A DNA stretch of 64,000 nt from Lentilactobacillus sunkii DSM 19904 (GTDB lineage: Bacteria > Bacillota > Bacilli > Lactobacillales > Lactobacillaceae). A program made the translations under genes and the position numbers. Below the pieces are notes generated by a model. That model did no database searches. It was not told where the DNA came from and worked only from the letters and a program-made list of their open reading frames with translations. Below, in pieces: positions 36,939-46,619 of the stretch. The stretch is from assembly GCF_001435575.1 (NCBI RefSeq), contig NZ_AZEA01000005.1, positions 45,714 to 109,713 on the forward strand. Reading direction: 5' to 3'. The number at the start of each line of letters is the position of its first letter. Position 1 is the first letter of the stretch.

Positions 36939-38105
36939 TTATTCAGCAGCTTTCGTTTGAGAAGGTTTGCTTAATTTGTCACCATGCTTAACTGGTAAAT
37001 GAATGGCAAAAGTGGTTAAGCCTTCATCTGAACTGACGTTAATGTAACCGCCATGAAGGTCAATAATACTCTGGGCGATTGCCAAGCCTAAGCCGGAGCC
37101 GCCGGTTTCTTTGTTTCGAGAACTTTCAACCCGATAAAAACGCTCAAAGATTTGATCCAATGATTTTTTCGGAATTTCCGGTCCATCGTTAGCAACATGG
37201 ATGACCACTTCACCAGGTTGGCCAACTGAGGCGCTCAAGTAAATGTGGTGGCCGCCCTTGCCATACTTGATCCCATTGGAAATCAGGTTGTTGAAGACCC
37301 GTCCAAGCTTTTCGGCATCTGCTTCAATGTACAACGGCTTGTCGGTTTCCTTAGCGGAAATTGCCAAACCATTTTTGTCAGCTTCAAGTTCAAAGCTGGC
37401 GACTAACTGTTCCATCATCTGGTTCAGATCAATTTTGCTAATTGATAGTGGCGTCCCAGTCTGCTTGACCTTGGTATATTCAAACAGATTATCCACCAGA
37501 GATTTCATTTGTTTTGCCTTTAAATAGGCAATATCAGTGTATTTTAACAGGTCTTCCTGACTATGATACTGCTTGTCCTGGATCAACCCAAGATAGCCTA
37601 GAATCGAGGTCAGTGGTGTCCTTAAATCGTGGCTGACATTGGTAATCAATTCATCCTTGGAACTTTCAATTGCCCGCTCCTCATCCATGGACTTAATGAC
37701 ACTGTCAACCAGTGCGTTGATACTTTCAACGACTGATTGAGTATTTCCTTTAAAATTAAATGGAATCCGGTGGTTCAAATGGCCATTGGCAATGTAATGT
37801 AGTTCACTGATGATGTGTCGAAGCTCCATTTGATGGTAGCGTCTGATTAAGCGCCAGTATACAACAGCAGCATCAAACAGCAGCATGAACACAATGAAAA
37901 TGTTCTCCCAGCTCCAAAGGTGCATGTGGTCGGGACCGATAACGATCGACCGCTTGATGATAAAAATACCATCCCGCAAGCCAGGGTTTGTATAGAGTGA
38001 TTGGTTAATTAAGATGATAATTGAAAGGTTGAGCAGCAACAGCAAAATAACCGTCACTATTCCTTCCAGGAGCAGTTCGGTTTTTTCACGACCTGTCAGT
38101 TTCAT
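36939..38105 (-). CDS. Sensor histidine kinase, VanS-like
   Basis: A 388 aa membrane kinase. Two membrane helices (about residues 15-35 and 67-88) enclose a short 30-residue extracellular loop; a HAMP-like linker follows, then the H-box NVSHDLRTPLTS (phospho-accepting His159) and the ATPase motifs NLISNGIKYG, GSGLGLAIAQ. The short sensor loop suggests sensing in or near the membrane. Partner of the regulator 31 bases upstream. Confidence 0.9.
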   Translation of the reverse strand: MKLTGREKTELLLEGIVTVILLLLLNLSIIILINQSLYTNPGLRDGIFIIKRSIVIGPDHMHLWSWENIFIVFMLLFDAAVVYWRLIRRYHQMELRHIISELHYIANGHLNHRIPFNFKGNTQSVVESINALVDSVIKSMDEERAIESSKDELITNVSHDLRTPLTSILGYLGLIQDKQYHSQEDLLKYTDIAYLKAKQMKSLVDNLFEYTKVKQTGTPLSISKIDLNQMMEQLVASFELEADKNGLAISAKETDKPLYIEADAEKLGRVFNNLISNGIKYGKGGHHIYLSASVGQPGEVVIHVANDGPEIPKKSLDQIFERFYRVESSRNKETGGSGLGLAIAQSIIDLHGGYINVSSDEGLTTFAIHLPVKHGDKLSKPSQTKAAE

Positions 38106-38136
38106 GCGACATCCCCCATTTCAAAATTGATGATGC

Positions 38137-38826
38137 TTAGTGGGACTCAATCTTGTAGCCCACACCCCAAACGGTCTGAATGACTTTCTCGCCGTTGGTT
38201 GCTTCTTCAATCTTGTCACGAAGGTGGCTGACATGAACCATGACGGTCTTGGCGGAAACAATACTTTCCTGACGCCATACCCGTTCAAAAATTTCGTCAG
38301 CTGAAAAGACCCGGTTGGGATGACTTGCCAACAGGTACAAAATACCAAACTCCAAAGCCGTTAACTGAATAGGCGTTCCGGTGATGGTTTTGACTTCGTG
38401 AGAATCTTTATTAATGGTAAGTGGACCAATGTCCAATACGTCGGGGGTATCGTTGGTAACGTGTTCTTCGGTCCGGCGAAGCAAGGACTTAACCCGGGCC
38501 ATGACTTCAAGGGGATTAAACGGCTTGGTGACGTAATCGTCGGCACCGCTGATCAGGCCTTGAATCTTATCCATATCTTCGGTCTTGGCAGACAAAATAA
38601 TGATGGGAATTTGAGAATCTTTACGGACTTCTTTAACCACTTCAATTCCGTTCATACCGGGCATCATAATGTCGAGAATCATCAAACCAATGTCTGATTC
38701 AGTCCGTAAACGGGTAAGGGCTTCTTGACCGCTATAGGCAGAAACTGGCTCATACCCTTCATTTCGAATGTAGATCTCGAGCAGTTGAGCAATTTCTTTA
38801 TCATCATCAACAACTAAAATTTTCAT
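38137..38826 (-). CDS. OmpR-family response regulator, VanR-like
   Basis: A 229 aa two-domain regulator. Receiver domain with DDD (residues 7-9), phospho-acceptor Asp52 (LMILDIMMPGMNG) and Lys101 (VTKPFNP), then a winged-helix DNA-binding domain with RVFSADEIFERVW and VHVSHLRDKIE. First gene of the regulator-kinase-dacA operon. Direct control of dacA is likely from the arrangement. Confidence 0.92.
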   Translation of the reverse strand: MKILVVDDDKEIAQLLEIYIRNEGYEPVSAYSGQEALTRLRTESDIGLMILDIMMPGMNGIEVVKEVRKDSQIPIIILSAKTEDMDKIQGLISGADDYVTKPFNPLEVMARVKSLLRRTEEHVTNDTPDVLDIGPLTINKDSHEVKTITGTPIQLTALEFGILYLLASHPNRVFSADEIFERVWRQESIVSAKTVMVHVSHLRDKIEEATNGEKVIQTVWGVGYKIESH

Positions 38827-39019
38827 AGCTTCATAACCTCATTATCGTATATATTTACTATTATTTTATCATTATTATGTGCATCACATTATTAATTAGC
38901 ATCCAATACCGATTCTACACTTTTTAACAAATTCAACAACCGTGCTTGAAATGCTACTGTAAGACCGATACACAACGTTGACAAGGTTAGCAAGTGAAGC
39001 TTAAAAAAGACTTAAAAGA

Positions 39020-39138
39020 GAGTGCGAGTCAAGCCGCTTAGCTTCTGAGCATTAGGTAAATAACGAGTTTTAATGCGGGGCTTGCATTGAAGCTCGTTAT
39101 TTGGCTAAGCGGAGGAAGCTGGCTTGGGGAGCACGTTT
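39020..39138 (+). repeat. Intergenic hairpin element copy 2
   Basis: Begins GAGTGCGA, ends GAGCACGTTT. Hairpin with outer CAAGCC/GGCTTG, then GCTTAGC/GCTAAGC and inner AATAACGAG/CTCGTTATT pairing. Its core is closely related to copy 4 at 46431. A degenerate core-only remnant lies at 39196-39268. With the pncB terminator these fill the 534-base gap 38827-39360; no gene is seen. Confidence 0.75.
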
Positions 39139-39195
39139 ACGAGGCCGAAGGGAGCGTAAAATAAAAGAACCAATCAATCCTATCAGAAGAATAGA

Positions 39196-39268
39196 GAGGC
39201 TCTGACATAAGGTAAATACCGAATTTTGCTGCAAGTATTGCATTAAGACTCGATATTCAGCAAAACAG
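39196..39268 (+). repeat. Degenerate remnant of hairpin element
   Basis: CTCTGACATAAGGTAAATA, later TTGCATTAAGACTCGATATT, align with the core of copy 2 but the conserved ends are missing. Confidence 0.5.
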
Positions 39269-39307
39269 CAAAACCCATTTTAGCCAAACAAAGCTCAAAA
39301 ATCCACA

Positions 39308-39337
39308 ACAAAAAAGCCCCGGGGAACACCCCGAGGC
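39308..39337 (-). terminator. pncB terminator
   Basis: On the minus strand GCCTCGGGG/CCCCGGGGC stem followed by TTTTTT. Confidence 0.9.
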
Positions 39338-39360
39338 CACTCAAATCCATCAATCTATAA

Positions 39361-40788
39361 TTACTGTCCATCTTCCTCAAGCAGCCGTTCCTGCAAATCC
39401 GCCAACTTGGTCGTGATATAAATTGGGAATTCATCAGGATTGACCAGCCGTTCTGTGGCAGAAGGAATCTCACCCAACTTTTGTTTGGTATACTTCTGAA
39501 TATCAAACACGCCAGGTAATTTCATCTTCAGATTAGTTCCATCAAGTGCCTCAACCTGCAATGGTTTGGCATCAAACTTTTCAATCCGCTGTTCACGCTT
39601 GGTGGCTAATGGATTGGCTTTCACAACGGTAATTGGTTGATCCAGTGATTCATCGCTCAAAGCAATAACGTCAGCAAATGCTTTATTCGTACCAGGTTCA
39701 TACAGCCGGTATACCTGCTTGAGTCCAGGCAGTGTCACCTTTTCCCGGCTGGCACTGACCTTGATTTTAGGAATCATTTTGCCGTTTTCGCTGACGGCTG
39801 CAAGCTTATAAACGCCACTCAAAACTGGTGATGAAGCACTGGTAATCAACTTTTCACCAATCCCAAAGTTGTCCAGTGGAGCGCCTTCATGAAGCAATGA
39901 GGCGACAACATGTTCATCCAAGGCATTGGATGCCGTGATCTTTACTTCAGGCAGGCCGGCATCGTCGAGCATCTTTCTGGCAGCCTTTGAAAGCTGGGTA
40001 ATATCCCCGGAGTCAATTCGGATGCCAACCGGCTTGTGGCCATTTTTCTTGAGTTCTTTAAATACTTTAATGGCATTTGGAACTCCCGATTTTAAAACAT
40101 CGTAAGTGTCAACCAGTAAGGCAGCGTTGTCTGGATAAACTTCAGCCCACTTTTCAAATGAAGTTAATTCATCCGGGAATGATTCAATCCAGGCATGGGC
40201 CATCGTGCCGGCTGCTGGAATCCCGAACTTCTTGGCAGCCAATACGTTGGAAGTACTCGTACAGCCGCCGATAACAGCTGCCCGAGCGCCATAAGTGGCA
40301 CTGTCAGGTCCTTGAGCCCGCCGAGCGCCAAACTCCATGACGGGACGATTACCGGCGGAATAAGTGATCCGTCTAGCTTTGGTGGCAATCAGAGATTGGT
40401 GATTCAAAATATTCAAGACTAAAGTTTCAAACAACTGCGTCTGTAACAGTGGTCCTTGAATCGTCAACAATGGTTCCCTTGGAAACACCGGAGTTCCTTC
40501 GGGGACAGCTGAAACTTTACAGTCGAACTTGAAGTCTTTCAGATAAGTTAAAAAGTTCTCCTGGAATAAGTTCAATGAACGCAGGTATTCAATGTCACTG
40601 TCATCAAAGGAAAAATTCTGCAGTGACTTGACCACTTGTTCCAGCCCTGCGGCTATTACAAAGCTGCCATCGTCCGGCACCTTGCGGAAGAAGACATCAA
40701 AGACTCCCTGCTCGTCAGTAATCGTCTGACGATAGCCGTTTGCCATAGAAAATTCGTATAAATCAGTGAGCATTGATAAATTATTCAT
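39361..40788 (-). CDS. pncB: Nicotinate phosphoribosyltransferase
   Basis: Makes nicotinate mononucleotide from nicotinate and PRPP in NAD salvage. 475 aa. The start LTDLYEFSMANGYRQ, EFGARRAQGPDSA, GTMAHAWIES and GIRIDSGDIT are characteristic. The region upstream carries two identical palindromes, and the NUDIX-type regulator gene lies just before it in the same direction, so NAD-responsive control is likely. Lactobacilli commonly depend on niacin salvage. Confidence 0.95.
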   Translation of the reverse strand: MNNLSMLTDLYEFSMANGYRQTITDEQGVFDVFFRKVPDDGSFVIAAGLEQVVKSLQNFSFDDSDIEYLRSLNLFQENFLTYLKDFKFDCKVSAVPEGTPVFPREPLLTIQGPLLQTQLFETLVLNILNHQSLIATKARRITYSAGNRPVMEFGARRAQGPDSATYGARAAVIGGCTSTSNVLAAKKFGIPAAGTMAHAWIESFPDELTSFEKWAEVYPDNAALLVDTYDVLKSGVPNAIKVFKELKKNGHKPVGIRIDSGDITQLSKAARKMLDDAGLPEVKITASNALDEHVVASLLHEGAPLDNFGIGEKLITSASSPVLSGVYKLAAVSENGKMIPKIKVSASREKVTLPGLKQVYRLYEPGTNKAFADVIALSDESLDQPITVVKANPLATKREQRIEKFDAKPLQVEALDGTNLKMKLPGVFDIQKYTKQKLGEIPSATERLVNPDEFPIYITTKLADLQERLLEEDGQ

Positions 40789-40814
40789 AATATTCAGACA
40801 CTTTCTTTTTATAT

Positions 40815-40868
40815 TAAAAGTCGACTTAACTTTTATCTTGGTAAAAATAAAAGTATTTAAAACTTTTA
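40815..40868. promoter_or_regulatory. Tandem palindromic operators upstream of pncB
   Basis: Two copies of TAAAAGT-N7-ACTTTTA, at 40815-40835 and 40848-40868, with centres 33 bp (about three helical turns) apart and 37 and 70 bases before the pncB start. Identical half-sites and helical phasing suggest two dimers of one regulator, most simply the adjacent NrtR-like protein. Confidence 0.7.
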
Positions 40869-40904
40869 TTACACATTACAACGCCTTCGGGCAAAATTCA
40901 ACCT

Positions 40905-41678
40905 TTACGCGCTCAAATAAGCCAATTTGTAAAGCCGTGCCGGACGTCCCGGGCCGTTCACCTCACTGGATCCAATGTCCGTGAAGAGTTGTTGATGACT
41001 TTTTTTAAAATTGGAATTGTCAATCTGTTGAACAGGAATTTTCATAAACGGTGAATACACCCGTCGAGCATCCTTCAGAGTAAATTTGCCACCCAAAATC
41101 AGCAGGATATTTGGCTGATAATTCAACTTATTGCGAATTCGATCACAAGCGACTTTTAGGATCCATTCGTGATCAAAAGCCAAATGTTTTTGGGGATCTG
41201 ACTTTGTTCCGTCGAACTCGGTATAATAAGTCTTTTGAACTGGGCAATCGGTTGATTGAAATGTATGCACAGTATCGCTAAAAGAATAGGTCCGATCGGA
41301 ATACCCCATGGTAAACCAACGGGCATCAGATGCCCCATAACCGGCTTTAAGCTGTGGCTTTTCAGGCAAAAATGTCATATAGGCAAGTGACAGTGCCCGG
41401 TCATTGGGGGTTCTCAAAGGGTTCGTGAAGGTCGCAAGCTGCTCGGTGTGACTGCCGGATAAGTCCATGCCGATCTTCTCACGGACCAAGCGTAATGCGG
41501 CTTCTTCAGCGCTCTCCTGAGCCCGCATGAAGGTTTCGGGCAATGCCCAATAATTGTCATATGGCGCGTTGTTGCGCTTGACCAGCAATATGTTGACCCG
41601 GTTGGTAACGTGATCAAAGCTCCAAATTAAATTGGTAATCGTAATAAATGGCCGTTCAAGAATGTTTTGTGAGTCCAC
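40905..41678 (-). CDS. NrtR-type NUDIX/winged-helix regulator
   Basis: About 257 aa. The N-terminal NUDIX fold (ITITNLIWSF, ILLVKRNNAPYDNYWALPE) has a degenerate NUDIX box at about residues 47-70: the RE.x.EE.G core reads RLVREKIG, so hydrolysis is probably lost. The C-terminal part (AFDHEWILKVACDRIRNKLNY, LKDARRVY, PARLYKL) is the winged-helix DNA-binding domain of NrtR proteins, which bind ADP-ribose and control NAD genes. The GTG at 41678 with GGGAGG is the best start; the longer frame overlaps the upstream gene. It precedes pncB. Confidence 0.82.
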   Translation of the reverse strand: MDSQNILERPFITITNLIWSFDHVTNRVNILLVKRNNAPYDNYWALPETFMRAQESAEEAALRLVREKIGMDLSGSHTEQLATFTNPLRTPNDRALSLAYMTFLPEKPQLKAGYGASDARWFTMGYSDRTYSFSDTVHTFQSTDCPVQKTYYTEFDGTKSDPQKHLAFDHEWILKVACDRIRNKLNYQPNILLILGGKFTLKDARRVYSPFMKIPVQQIDNSNFKKSHQQLFTDIGSSEVNGPGRPARLYKLAYLSA

Positions 41679-41778
41679 AGAACTGCCTCCCCTGTCTTCA
41701 AAATAAATCATACTACCAGAATAATAATACTCCAATTTGGTAATAATATTGATAAATGTCAAAAACATTGGGAAAATT

Positions 41779-42531
41779 TTACCAATACAAGGGGTTTGCC
41801 AACCGGTTAAGGATCTTATTTTCGTAGGCAAATTGTTCCGCTAAATTAATCGTCTGTACTGGAAAGAGGCGTCGATGAATGGTAGTGCCAAACATCCCCG
41901 GTTCGATATCCGGTGCCTGACGACTTTTCAAATTAACAACCGGATCAGTCACCCGTTTGCTTCTGGCTCCGGTAGAGATTCGAATGGATGGCAATGAATA
42001 AAGCTGGCGAACGGATTCGATATCAACGTTTTGGATACTGTAGGATCGATTGGCAATATACATCACACTGGCCTTACCGGGATTATGGTTTAAGCCAATA
42101 GCGTGTCCCAGCTCATGTTCAGCGACATTAATCCATTCAAATTTCGCATAATGAAAGCTGCTTAATGTCTGATTATTAATTTCACATTTTGCTTTGACAA
42201 TTAAATTCTGATTGTTGGTAGTTAAGTAGGTCATCCCGCTATAAGTCCCGCCAAGATTTGGGTTCATCTGAGTAATCACCTGAGCGTTGGGATCGTTGGT
42301 AATCTGAAAAGTAAAAACCCCGGTCCGGTTCCACGCTTGAACAGCACTTGTCCAAATAGACTGGAATCTTGGGGAACTTTGAGTGACATTCACGGTGGCA
42401 GTGTTAGTTTGAAATCTAGCAGCACCATGTGGGGTAATTGGTGTTGCGGCGTGGACATCAATTGATCCAAGCATTACCATGACACATGCAAATAAGACAA
42501 GAAATTCAATTTTGAGTAGTTGCCTAAACAT
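41779..42531 (-). CDS. Secreted matrixin-like metalloprotease
   Basis: A 250 aa protein with a signal peptide (cleavage near VHAA, residue 29). The zinc motif HELGHAIGLNH (His139, Glu140, His143, His149) and a downstream Met-turn (SVMYIAN, Met157) identify a metzincin of the M10A matrixin type. There is no propeptide cysteine switch. After the catalytic domain a 60-residue basic tail has no recognised domain. Target unknown. It precedes the NrtR gene by 100 bases. Confidence 0.82.
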   Translation of the reverse strand: MFRQLLKIEFLVLFACVMVMLGSIDVHAATPITPHGAARFQTNTATVNVTQSSPRFQSIWTSAVQAWNRTGVFTFQITNDPNAQVITQMNPNLGGTYSGMTYLTTNNQNLIVKAKCEINNQTLSSFHYAKFEWINVAEHELGHAIGLNHNPGKASVMYIANRSYSIQNVDIESVRQLYSLPSIRISTGARSKRVTDPVVNLKSRQAPDIEPGMFGTTIHRRLFPVQTINLAEQFAYENKILNRLANPLYW

Positions 42532-42681
42532 GAAATCACCGCCTTGAATAAGTGTACGATTAACGTCTGTAATTACCTTTATTATATAACATATGTATTA
42601 TAGTTTGAACTCATTAGCCTTCCCTGACACCACGAGGCCATAACAGGGTGCTTTTTTCGTCCAATCATGCGTGACACCAAA

Positions 42682-42715
42682 CAAAAACAGGTCAATCGCA
42701 TAAGCGAATGACCTG
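42682..42715 (-). terminator. guaB terminator
   Basis: On the minus strand CAGGTCATTCGC/GCGATTGACCTG stem followed by TTTTTG. Confidence 0.85.
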
Positions 42716-42732
42716 CTGAGGTTTGAGAATAA

Positions 42733-43884
<1,152 letters not shown>

Positions 43885-44058
43885 CTATCTCGCTCCTTTT
43901 TAATGTTGATTGCTTAACAATCTATCACTTTCATTTTGGTGAATCAACGCATTTGGATTAAATCTCATGCATTTCTAATAAAAATAACAAGCCCGTTAAG
44001 CAAATCGTTTTCTGAAATTGTTTTGATTATACACGACTCTTCCGAATAAATAAACCCC

Positions 44059-44124
44059 AATGTTCATGTATTTTTACTTCTCTGACAATTTATTTCGATT
44101 TTTAACAGTTAATGTTCGTGTTTT
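44059..44124 (-). promoter_or_regulatory. Two PurR-like boxes upstream of guaB
   Basis: On the minus strand AAAACACGAACATT (44111-44124) and AAATACATGAACATT (44059-44073). The first shares AACACGAACATT with the box upstream of the NCS2 permease at 20199. The 320-base gap 43885-44204 otherwise holds the terminator of the DUF1129 gene. Confidence 0.55.
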
Positions 44125-44140
44125 GCTGAAATGAATGTAA

Positions 44141-44184
44141 AAAAATAAGGCATTTTCAACAAGTGATCTTTTGAAAAGCCTTAT
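44141..44184 (-). terminator. Terminator of DUF1129 gene
   Basis: On the minus strand AAGGCTTTTCAA pairs with TTGAAAATGCCTT and is followed by a T run. Confidence 0.8.
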
Positions 44185-44204
44185 CGTCCAATGTTTACGT
44201 TAGT

Positions 44205-44954
44205 TTAGAACACACCACCGGTAATGTTGTAGTGGCGTTTGATGAAGAATGAACCTGCTCCTGAGAGCACACCTAAGACGATGTAAATAATCGGGTTCAA
44301 TACCGGATTAAGGACTGTCGGCAAAATAGATGCGACTGTGAAGATTCCCATCCACACGATCAGGAATAAGATAACCAGGATAATTCGAATCCAGACTGAA
44401 AACTTGTGTTTAACCCCTGGCGTGAACATCATGGTTACAATTGGAATTCCAAGCCCAGCCACCGCGGCACTGATGAGAATTCCAGTAATCCCCATCATCG
44501 GTGCATGGGCACTACCCTTGGTTGGCAGGAAGTACAAGACCCCATACATCAGGAAGAAGATGGTCAAAAACAGGACAGCATTGTACCCTGCATTTTTCCA
44601 ATAGTCTCTGCGGGGATCGGCAGGTCTTGCCGGTGGATGAACTGTATTTTCGACTTTTTGATCAACAGTTCCCCACATATTTTTGGCAGTCTTTCCAGAC
44701 TTTTGGCCTTCCAGCAATTGTTGAACCATTGTCTGGACGGCATCAGACTTCTTCTCTGCGGACAGTTTGGTGGCCCCGAGTGCCTGGTTGAACTTAAACA
44801 TGTATTCTGCATTTCGTTTTGTTAACCCAATATTATCAAACTGGGAATGGACAATTTTTGCCGCATGATCCCGGTCTTGATGAACTTGAGCATTTTTTTC
44901 ACGCGCTTTGCTGTTGGCATTACGCTTTGCTGTATCATCGTTGTTGCTGCTCAC
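44205..44954 (-). CDS. DUF1129 family membrane protein
   Basis: About 249 aa. A charged N-terminal cytosolic half (about 120 residues, NAEYMFKFNQALGATKLSAEKK) precedes four hydrophobic segments. The arrangement directly after ychF matches many lactobacilli. GTG at 44954 has GAGGAG eight bases upstream. Function unknown. Confidence 0.8.
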   Translation of the reverse strand: MSSNNDDTAKRNANSKAREKNAQVHQDRDHAAKIVHSQFDNIGLTKRNAEYMFKFNQALGATKLSAEKKSDAVQTMVQQLLEGQKSGKTAKNMWGTVDQKVENTVHPPARPADPRRDYWKNAGYNAVLFLTIFFLMYGVLYFLPTKGSAHAPMMGITGILISAAVAGLGIPIVTMMFTPGVKHKFSVWIRIILVILFLIVWMGIFTVASILPTVLNPVLNPIIYIVLGVLSGAGSFFIKRHYNITGGVF

Positions 44955-44980
44955 AAGCTTCACTCCTCAAATTGATCGTT

Positions 44981-46081
44981 TTAAACGTTAAACCTAAATT
45001 CAACAATATCGCCATCCTGCATAACGTAATCTTTACCTTCAAGACGCAGCTTACCCGCTTCTTTGACGGCTGCAGGAGTTTCTAACTTATCCAAATCATC
45101 AAATGCCATGACTTCAGCACGAATGAACCCACGCTCAAAGTCGGAATGGATGATCCCGGCTGCTTGAGGGGCCTTTGTACCCTTTTTAAACGTCCAGGCA
45201 CGCGTTTCCTTACCACCTGCAGTGAAGAATGTCTGCAGGCCCAAAAGCTTGTATGAAGCTCTGATAAGACGGTTTAAGCCAGGTTCTTTAACACCTTCGG
45301 CATCCAGAAATTCAGCCTTTTCATCGTCGTCCAATTGGGCGATTTCTTCTTCGGGACCGGCAGCAACCGCAATCGCTTCGGCGCCTTCTTTTTCGGCGAA
45401 TTCCTTAATCTCTGGGAAATACTTGGAATTCTCGGGATCAGCCATGTCGTCTTCGGCAATGTTGGCAACGTAAAGGACCGGCTTGCTTGTCAGTAAGAAC
45501 AGACCTTTAACAATCTTTTGCTCATCTTCGTCAAAATCAATCGAACGAACCGAACCGCCGTCTTCCAATACCGGTTTGATTTTTTCAAGGACAGCTAATT
45601 CAGCTTTGGCCTCTTTGTCACTACCCTTGGCAGCCCGTTGGACCTTGCCCAAGCGTTTGTTAACGGAATCTAAATCGGCAATTCCAAGTTCCAAATTGAT
45701 TGTGTCAATATCGTCTAATGGATCCACTTTGCCGGATACAGTGGTGATGTTATCATCATCGAATGCGCGGACAACGTGAACAATCGCATCTACCTGACGG
45801 ATATTTTCCAAGAACTTGTTACCCAGTCCTTCACCCTTGCTGGCACCTTTGACGATTCCGGCAATATCGGTAAATTCAAAAGTGGTTGGGACAACTTTCT
45901 TGGCTGGAATTAATTCTTGAATCCGGTCCAACCGTTTGTCGGGAACTTCAACCATCCCGACGTTTGGGTCGATGGTGGCAAATGGATAATTGGCCATTTC
46001 GGCTCCGGCTTTGGTAATTGCGTTAAATAATGTTGACTTCCCAACGTTAGGCAAACCAACGATTCCTGCAGTTAATGCCAT
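44981..46081 (-). CDS. ychF: Ribosome-binding ATPase YchF
   Basis: Obg-family NTPase of 366 aa that binds ribosomes and prefers ATP. G1 loop GLPNVGKST (residues 9-17), DIAGIVKGASKGEGLGN switch region, then a coiled-coil insert (about 130-170) and the C-terminal TGS domain (QTFFTAGGKETRAW, MAFDDL, DGDIVEFRFNV). Highly conserved. Lies between DUF951 and DUF1129 genes on the same strand. Confidence 0.97.
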   Translation of the reverse strand: MALTAGIVGLPNVGKSTLFNAITKAGAEMANYPFATIDPNVGMVEVPDKRLDRIQELIPAKKVVPTTFEFTDIAGIVKGASKGEGLGNKFLENIRQVDAIVHVVRAFDDDNITTVSGKVDPLDDIDTINLELGIADLDSVNKRLGKVQRAAKGSDKEAKAELAVLEKIKPVLEDGGSVRSIDFDEDEQKIVKGLFLLTSKPVLYVANIAEDDMADPENSKYFPEIKEFAEKEGAEAIAVAAGPEEEIAQLDDDEKAEFLDAEGVKEPGLNRLIRASYKLLGLQTFFTAGGKETRAWTFKKGTKAPQAAGIIHSDFERGFIRAEVMAFDDLDKLETPAAVKEAGKLRLEGKDYVMQDGDIVEFRFNV

Positions 46082-46105
46082 AATTCAACAACTCTTCTTT
46101 CTGGT

Positions 46106-46291
46106 TTATTTTTCAGCTTTTTCAAGGATCTTCTTTAATTTGTGATCAAATTCTCTGCGGGGCATCATCACAATGTGGCCGCAGCCGGTACATTGGATCT
46201 TAATGTCGGCACCCATGCGGATGATCTGCCAACGGTTAGTACCGCAGGGATGGGGCTTCTTCATTTCAACTAAGTCGTTTAAATCGTACAT
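46106..46291 (-). CDS. DUF951 small zinc-ribbon-like protein
   Basis: A 61 aa protein. HPCGTNRWQIIRMGADIKIQC, with CTGCGH, gives three cysteines of a likely metal site; basic C-terminus. AAGGAG before the ATG at 46291 fixes the start; an upstream ATG would extend into the hairpin element. Its place between parB and ychF is conserved in Firmicutes. Often proposed to bind nucleic acid; function not established. Confidence 0.88.
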   Translation of the reverse strand: MYDLNDLVEMKKPHPCGTNRWQIIRMGADIKIQCTGCGHIVMMPRREFDHKLKKILEKAEK

Positions 46292-46313
46292 GGTGAGGTC
46301 TCCTTCCGGATCA

Positions 46314-46429
46314 GAGTGTGACAAGAGCCGGGAGATGCGGTTTCTAAGGATGCTTGGACTGAAACCCCGGTTTTGGGTTTTAGTTCAAGTGTCCTTAGAA
46401 GTTAGCATCTGGCTCATCGGAACACGTTT
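46314..46429 (+). repeat. Intergenic hairpin element copy 3
   Basis: Begins GAGTGTGA, ends GAACACGTTT. Hairpin: GAGCC/GGCTC, GATGC/GCATC, then TTCTAAGGA pairs with TCCTTAGAA. Core related to copy 5 at 57673, not to copy 4 beside it. Confidence 0.75.
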
Positions 46430-46430
46430 A

Positions 46431-46583
46431 GAGTGTGAGCCAAACCGGTTAACTTCCGAGCATTAGGTGAATAACAAGTTTTACTGCGGCTTTTGTAGTA
46501 AGACTTGTTATTTGGCTAAGCGGAAGAAGTTGGTTTGGGCCAAGTAGGCTAGGCAGGCTTTCGCCGGCCGTCGGAACACGTTT
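46431..46583 (+). repeat. Intergenic hairpin element copy 4
   Basis: Starts GAGTGTGA one base after copy 3 ends; ends GAACACGTTT. CCAAACC/GGTTTGG and AACTTCC/GGAAGAAGTT outer pairing, inner AATAACAAG/CTTGTTATT. About 30 extra bases (GGCTAGGCAGGCTTTCGCCGG) make it longer. Copies 3 and 4 fill the 328-base parB-DUF951 gap. Confidence 0.75.
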
Positions 46584-46619
46584 CGGCTAGATAACATTAA
46601 AATTTCACAATCCGGCTAC

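Noticed and set aside
41678..41831. Longer start of the NrtR-like gene
   Set aside because: Would overlap the end of the metalloprotease gene and has no ribosome binding site; the GTG at 41678 has GGGAGG.
44406..44825. Overlapping plus-strand frames inside the DUF1129 gene
   Set aside because: Three overlapping frames on the opposite strand of a real gene, none with a start signal.
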